A program made the position numbers and the translations under genes. From Larix kaempferi (lineage: Eukaryota; Streptophyta; Pinopsida; Pinales; Pinaceae): 64,000 bases of DNA. The notes under the pieces were generated by a model. It searched no databases. It was not told the origin of the DNA and saw nothing but the letters and a program-made list of their open reading frames with translations. The stretch covers positions 7,221,001 to 7,285,000 of the forward strand of contig BSBM01000319.1 of assembly GCA_027924585.1 (NCBI GenBank), read 5' to 3'. Of the stretch, positions 58,892 to 64,000 are shown piece after piece; within the stretch, counting starts at the first letter, position 1; each line of letters begins with the position of its first letter.

Positions 58892-60079
58892 TGCATGCGT
58901 GAGACATGCAAGTCCATGCCATACAAATAAACATCATGAAACAAATTAGACAAGATACAAGTATCTTTCTCAGCATTACCATTTTTTATTTTTTATTTTT
59001 TATTTTTAGGGACATTACATTAATTATTTTATTTAGTTTTAATATCAATTATTTTACTTATCTTTAATTTATTTATATTTATTTTTTATTTTTATTTAAT
59101 ATAATTTACCTTTATCTAATTTTTTTCCCCTTATATTGATTGATCTATTTTTTATTTTTATTTTAGCTATTTATTTTACTTTATTTATTTATTTAATTAA
59201 TTAATTTTTTTAATTTAATTTAATTTACTTAACTTTATTTTTATTTAATTTAATTTAGTTTATTTTTATTTCTTTATTTTACCTTATTTTATTTTATTCT
59301 TTATTTTATTTCTTTATTTTACTTTAATGTATTTTACTTTAATTCAATTTAGTTGATTTTTATTTTATTTTTATTTTATTTTTAAGTTATTTTTATTTTA
59401 CTTTATTTACAAAAGATCAATACCAATATGGTAATCAAACACCTTATTGTTATCCTTCTTTCACATTAATTTTTTTTTTTTAATTTACTTTACTTATTTT
59501 AATATATTTTAAATTTTTTATTTAATTTTTTTTAAGTCAATATGCATTTGTTTTAATTTTTATTTTGAAATAACATTTTTCTTTTAATACATTTTTTTTA
59601 ATATACATTTTTATTTTTAGTTTAGTTATGGTTGATATTTATTGATTGACTAATATCAACTACATTTAAAAAAATTAATTATTATTATTAATTATAAAAT
59701 TTTTAAAATCATCCAATTAAATATAAAAATTCAACATTAATTAAAATATTTAATAATTTATGTTTAAACTTATATCTCATTCATCTTGCCTGCCAGCCGG
59801 GAAATGACAAATGTTTGTATTTATGAGTATTTGTTGAAATTTTTTTCCAGTAGATTGTTTTGGTTTGATTATAAAGACGACGATGACCTTTATAAATTAT
59901 GAACATATATTGTTAAACGACTTATCAACTACCGAAGAAGATATTCAACCGCTCAAATCTATAAAGTGTTTTCAGCGATGCGAGTTTTCAGCATTGTTTC
60001 TTCGTAAACGCTTCATAGTAATTATCAGCTGAATTCTCTCATTAGGTTTTGTTTTTGTGTGCAGGCCGTCTAGATTCAT
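58892..60079. other. T-rich low-complexity block and WSD upstream region
   Basis: 58980-59760 is dominated by TTTATTTT-type sequence. 59780-60079 is normal-complexity DNA leading into the WSD gene, including a possible 5' untranslated splice acceptor (GTGTGCAG ending at 60064). Confidence 0.6.
59870..59896 (+). promoter_or_regulatory. Candidate TATA boxes of the WSD gene
   Basis: TATAAA occurs at 59870-59875 and 59891-59896, about 185-210 bp before the first ATG. This is a plausible distance if a 5' leader is present. Based on position and sequence only. Confidence 0.3.
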
Positions 60080-62562
60080 ATGATGGCCATGAAGTTGCCT
60101 ACCTCGAATCTGCGCGGATATGACCAGGAAGGGGAAGGGCAGGCAGTAAACCCAATGAGCCAGTCTCTCTACCTCTCGCCCTTGTCTGTCTGCATTAATT
60201 CCGTAATCGAATTTGAAGAACCCATAACAGAAATCTCCCGCGCCTGGAAATATATGGCCGATGCCTTGCTGCCAAGAAACCCACTTTTCTCTTGTATAAT
60301 GGTCGTTGCTCTACCTCTCCTCTTATTATAATTTGCACGATAGATAGTCCATTTAACTCCATTCATTCATGTCTTGTATTGTGCTTCACAAAATGCATAC
60401 TGTAACATCTCATTGCTTACGATGTTGGATATAACTCTAGTGCTCTCATATATGTCTTTCGTGTGCATGCGTTGCAGAAGAAGGACGATCGGGGAGTGTT
60501 GAGGTGGCAGAGAATAACAGTCAACATCGATGACCACATTTATATTCCAGAGTTCCCTCCTGCCCAGGAATCATACGACGCCTGTGTCGATGATTATATC
60601 TCTAAATTGGCCCCCATGCCTCTCGATCAGTCGCGACCTCTGTGGGAACTCCACCTCTTGAATTACAAAACGAGCAAGGCCGGAGCCACCTTGGTTATTA
60701 AGACCCATCATTCCCTCGGAGATGGTATTTCTATCATGTCAACATTTTTTTCTATTATCAGAAGAGTCGACAATCCCGATCTTCCACCGACATTTCCTAG
60801 TATCAATCGTAGTATTAGATCCAGTACTTTCTCAAAGCAATCCAGTTTTTTCCACATAATATGGTATTTCATGCTTTTAGTATGGTACACCATGGTTGAT
60901 GTAATAAGTTATTCACTTAGAATGACCGGATGGATTGACGATAGCCAGCTGCCTATTCGAGGCCCCCCTGGAGTCGAACACATGCCCCCTGCTCTTTCTT
61001 CCGCTACGTTTCTCTTGGAGGACATAAGACAAATAAAGAATTCTGTAGGAGGGGTATGTAAACACCATATATTGTTTGCAGTACTAATTCATATTTCCTG
61101 ATTGACATGTATACTAATTACAGCTCTTTCATTGATTTGTTCTACAGACAGTTAATGATGTGATCACCGCAGTAATTTTCTCCGGCATGCAACGTTACTT
61201 GCAGATTCGCCTGTCAGCTGGTAATAATTTTCCTATTACTTTTCATAGTTTAACGGCAATTACCTTGCTGTCTTCATAACAATTCGTTCAGATGTGATGA
61301 ACTATTAATTACTCTTTGGGTACTGCAGTTGCAGAACAAAACCTGCAAGATGCATATGAAAAGAGATCTGAGGCTCTGAAGGACACTGTTATTAAACAAA
61401 TGAAGAAATCAAGAGTCACAGCATTATGTTTGTTAAACACGAGAGTCTTAGCTGGAATACAGGTTGGTTATGCATTCAACAATTGACCCATAGCTTTTCA
61501 AATGCGTTTATTTATTTTGTATGAGTTTTTGTTCCGTAACTTGCCGAGATCTGCTGACAATGTAAATTTGTGCAGAGCATTGATGACATGTTGAAACCAA
61601 ACACTGAAGCACCTTGGGGAAACCACATTGCTTTCATCCCTGTGCGGGTTCCTATCACAGGAAAGGTGGAAAATCCTCTGGAGCTCGTGAGAACGGCAAA
61701 GCGTATCATGGATAGATATAAAATGTCATTAGGAGTCTTCATCAATGGCAGAATTATGACATGTTTAGCCAGTTTAAAAGGACCGCAGGTATGTTTAAAT
61801 TACTTTCATTCATAAGAAACCTATTCTTAAATTGATTAAAGAATCGCTAATTCCTAATTCTGATCCATGATATAACTCAGGCGACTTCTAAATCTTTATA
61901 CAATATTATTGCTAATACAACGATGACGATATCAAATATGATTGGCCCAATGGAAAAGATCGCACTAGATGGGAATGCAATTAAAAACTTTTCCTTCTTT
62001 GTATCTGGTGCACCTGTGGTAAGTAAATAGATTTTCCCCATTTTTTACTTCTTTGTGTCAAGGTCCTTTCACCATTTCTTCCTTCTTTCCATTAAATCAT
62101 AGAAATAAATTCACAATATACTGTTTGAATTTCAAATCTTTCAACTTTTATTTGATTGATACAAGGCATTTAAACATAGTTTTCTATGCTTATTGTGGAA
62201 ATTTTTCATGCAGTCCCTTTATTTGTCTATTCGGTCACTATCAAAATCAATGTGATGAGTCCAAAAGCGTATTACCAATGCAAAATTTATTTGATTGATA
62301 CAAATAATTTAAACATAATTGTCTCTGCTTTTTGTGGAAATTTTTTATGCAGTCCCTTTATGTGTCTATTCTGAATTATTTTCTCTGCTGACTGTGGACA
62401 TTTTCCATGCAGTCTCTTTATGTGAGTATTCTGAGTTATATGGGCACTATCAAAATCAATGCGATGGGTCCAAAAGCTTATACCGATGCAAATATGCTGT
62501 CCAAGTGTTTCACGGACGCCTTCGAGGAGATCCACGACGCTTCCATCAATCATAAGCTGTGA
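60080..62562 (+). CDS. WSD1-type wax ester synthase / diacylglycerol O-acyltransferase, seven exons, intact
   Basis: Exons: 60080-60301, 60478-61053, 61148-61220, 61329-61462, 61576-61788, 61881-62018 and 62413-62562. Phases agree at every junction and give about 501 residues without a stop, the normal length for plant WSD proteins. The enzyme joins an acyl-CoA to a fatty alcohol (wax ester) or diacylglycerol, at the endoplasmic reticulum in known plant members. The catalytic HHxxxDG is HHSLGDG (60706-60726, residues 151-157). Other family marks are the N-terminal NPMSQSLYLSPLS block, NIDDHIYIPEF, a hydrophobic stretch FMLLVWYTMVDVIS, APWGN (WGN motif) and SNMIGPME in the C-terminal WSD1_C (DUF1298) domain. 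Start choice: ATGs at 60080, 60083 and 60089 lie close together and cannot be separated by sequence. The exon 1 donor (ATG|GTCGTT) is weak, but the stronger GTATAA nearby would create a stop. Confidence 0.93.
62193..62431 (+). repeat. Duplicated copies of the exon 7 start within WSD intron 6
   Basis: The real acceptor and exon start (CATGCAG|TCTCTTTATGTG) at 62406 is preceded by similar acceptor-plus-exon segments at 62207 (CATGCAG|TCCCTTTATTTG) and 62346 (TATGCAG|TCCCTTTATGTG). The first copy matches the exon for about 75 bp (through CTATCAAAATCAATG...). They are diverged from the exon. Confidence 0.85.
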
Positions 62563-64000
62563 AATTTAAATGTACCTGAGATACGAGAATGCTAATTCTC
62601 TTTAATATTTGTTTTCTCAATGGATCGTAGTAGCTCCATCGCTTTGCATTTAAAATGAGATTTTCCAATTAAATAATAGTTATACCCTTCTGCCAGTAAC
62701 TATGGGGGTAATTTAGAAAAAAACAGTGATATCATAATCACAGTTGGTATTAATATTCTTTTATTTGGAATGTAACTAGCAGAGTTATTTAACTTGTGGT
62801 CAGTAAAGGACAAGTCACTAGTTAATTGCTATGAACAAGTTATCTGTTACTTGTTCCTAGTGAAGGACAAGTCACAAGTTAATTGCAATGAACAAGTTAT
62901 CTGTTACTTGTCCTAGGTATCTATGTGACTTACCATACTAATTTTTTTTATATTTCTTTTCTATAATTGCTTGCGTCATCCTACTTCAATTTAGAAAAAT
63001 GATAGATGATAATCTATAGTAGTTCACCTTAAATTCTAAAATATAAACACCTATCAATATAATTAATGGTTTGGATAATAAAATACTCATTTATTTATCA
63101 TAAAATTAAAATGAATTTATATGTTACATTTCAAATTACAATTTCTAATTTTCAATTAATAACATAAAAGTATTATTTATTTATAATTGATAATTGACAG
63201 TTAATAATTTTCTAATTTTCTATCCATATATATTTCGTTACCTTATAAAAATTGTTTTTTAATCATAATTTTGTATTCCAAAATAGACTCAAAATTACAT
63301 TAACCACAAAATTTATCTCTCCAAATTTCAGTTGTGTTGACCAAAACGAAAGCAAACTTACAGCACAGCTGTTAGCGCCTATCAAAAAGATCAATAAACA
63401 ACAATATCTGATCAATTTCTCTTGTTCAGAAGCCTACGCCTGTCCACCTTCAGATTAGTTTTATGTATTGCACTCCAATATCAATTAAAAATACACGATC
63501 TGGGCAATGCTGCGAGGCCCTTCCCCTCGTACTTACAGCGGCCCCTCGAACCTGTGGTTTCTGTGACTAACAACAAAGTACAGCGTTGTAAAAAGGTTGT
63601 TACTGTATCTAGTAAGAAAAAACTGCAGGACTGTGCATTAAGCAAATTAGGGCAGCGTCCTTCCCCACCGGACCTGTAGCTTGCAAAAGTCCCTTCCTTT
63701 AAAATATATTATAAAAATATATCTGTAAACACATAGAAACAGTCCTGGTAACATGGTGTTCAGAAGAGGCGTGGGATAACTCGCACTCAAATTGTCCTCC
63801 TTTTTCCGTAATTTGTTCCTTACATCTGGTTATAAAAATTGGCAAAATCATAGTTCCACCTCATTTACTATGGAACTATGCCATGGAACTGTGTCCCTAA
63901 AATTTTTGGCCTATTTTAAGACGACCCAGATCATCTAAATTCCAAAACAATAACCAAAAAAAATGAAACTGTGCCTTACCGGAATGCGATTTGAATGCCA
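62563..64000. other. Downstream region without a recognisable gene
   Basis: AT-rich. A frame at 63422-63679 (85 codons) has no recognised motif and is not called. Confidence 0.5.
62808..62920 (+). repeat. Two-copy tandem duplication, 57-bp period
   Basis: GGACAAGTCAC(T/A)AGTTAATTG starts copies at 62808 and 62865. Both contain ATGAACAAGTTATCTGTTAC. Confidence 0.9.

Noticed and set aside
63422-63679. 85-codon open frame downstream of the WSD gene
   Set aside because: No motif, and composition is like non-coding DNA; left uncalled.
1-64000. tRNA or rRNA genes
   Set aside because: No cloverleaf with A/B boxes or rRNA core segments was noticed by eye; the only tRNA-like sequences are retroelement primer sites. 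A tRNAscan run was not possible.

Overview
This window is nuclear DNA of a land plant. It has spliceosomal introns with GT-AG borders, plant LTR retrotransposons primed by initiator-Met and Asp tRNAs, a WSD1-type wax ester synthase gene and a fragment of an NPF/PTR transporter. The density of old, nested and very large retroelements suggests a big, retroelement-rich genome, possibly a gymnosperm; that part is inference. Only one gene looks intact: the seven-exon wax-ester synthase/diacylglycerol acyltransferase gene on the + strand at 60080-62562.

Layout. 1-9378: a degenerate 65-bp-class tandem repeat, then a roughly 3.7-kb decayed long reading frame (2108-5790) with a coiled-coil tail, then anonymous DNA. 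9379-16038: remains of a Ty3/gypsy protease-region ORF split by a complete Ty1/copia element (9558-15718; 746-bp LTRs, perfect 5-bp target duplication, two in-frame stops in gag-pol). 16629-20245 (- strand): the most unusual locus, a seven-exon decayed gene that combines a ParB/sulfiredoxin-like domain with a bacterial-type (beta-class N6-adenine/N4-cytosine) DNA aminomethyltransferase domain. 20300-21930: a C-rich then G-rich low-complexity block containing two long hairpins. 22213-27835 (- strand): a decayed Ty3/gypsy chromovirus with chromodomain remains. 28590-30202: a degenerate 13-residue acidic repeat ORF followed by an NPF transporter pseudogene fragment. 31170-45346 (- strand): a copia element (A) with a second, related copia element (B, 32709-39791) nested in it. 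45590-47480: two large degenerate minisatellites. 50956-58891: a long-LTR non-autonomous gypsy derivative (LARD-like) with an Asp-tRNA primer site. 60080-62562: the WSD gene, whose last intron carries duplicated copies of the start of the final exon.

How the parts relate. The retroelements need no host pathway partner; the nesting orders some insertions (gypsy remnant before copia 9558-15718; copia A before copia B). Many disabling changes are CAG to TAG, CGA to TGA or G to A missense changes (for example both catalytic losses in the element A integrase). These fit deamination of methylated cytosines in silenced DNA. The ParB-methyltransferase locus has intron borders and motif order that can be read directly, but it carries in-frame stops and frameshifts, so this copy is probably dead. 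Its value is as evidence that a spliced gene of this architecture exists or existed in this lineage.
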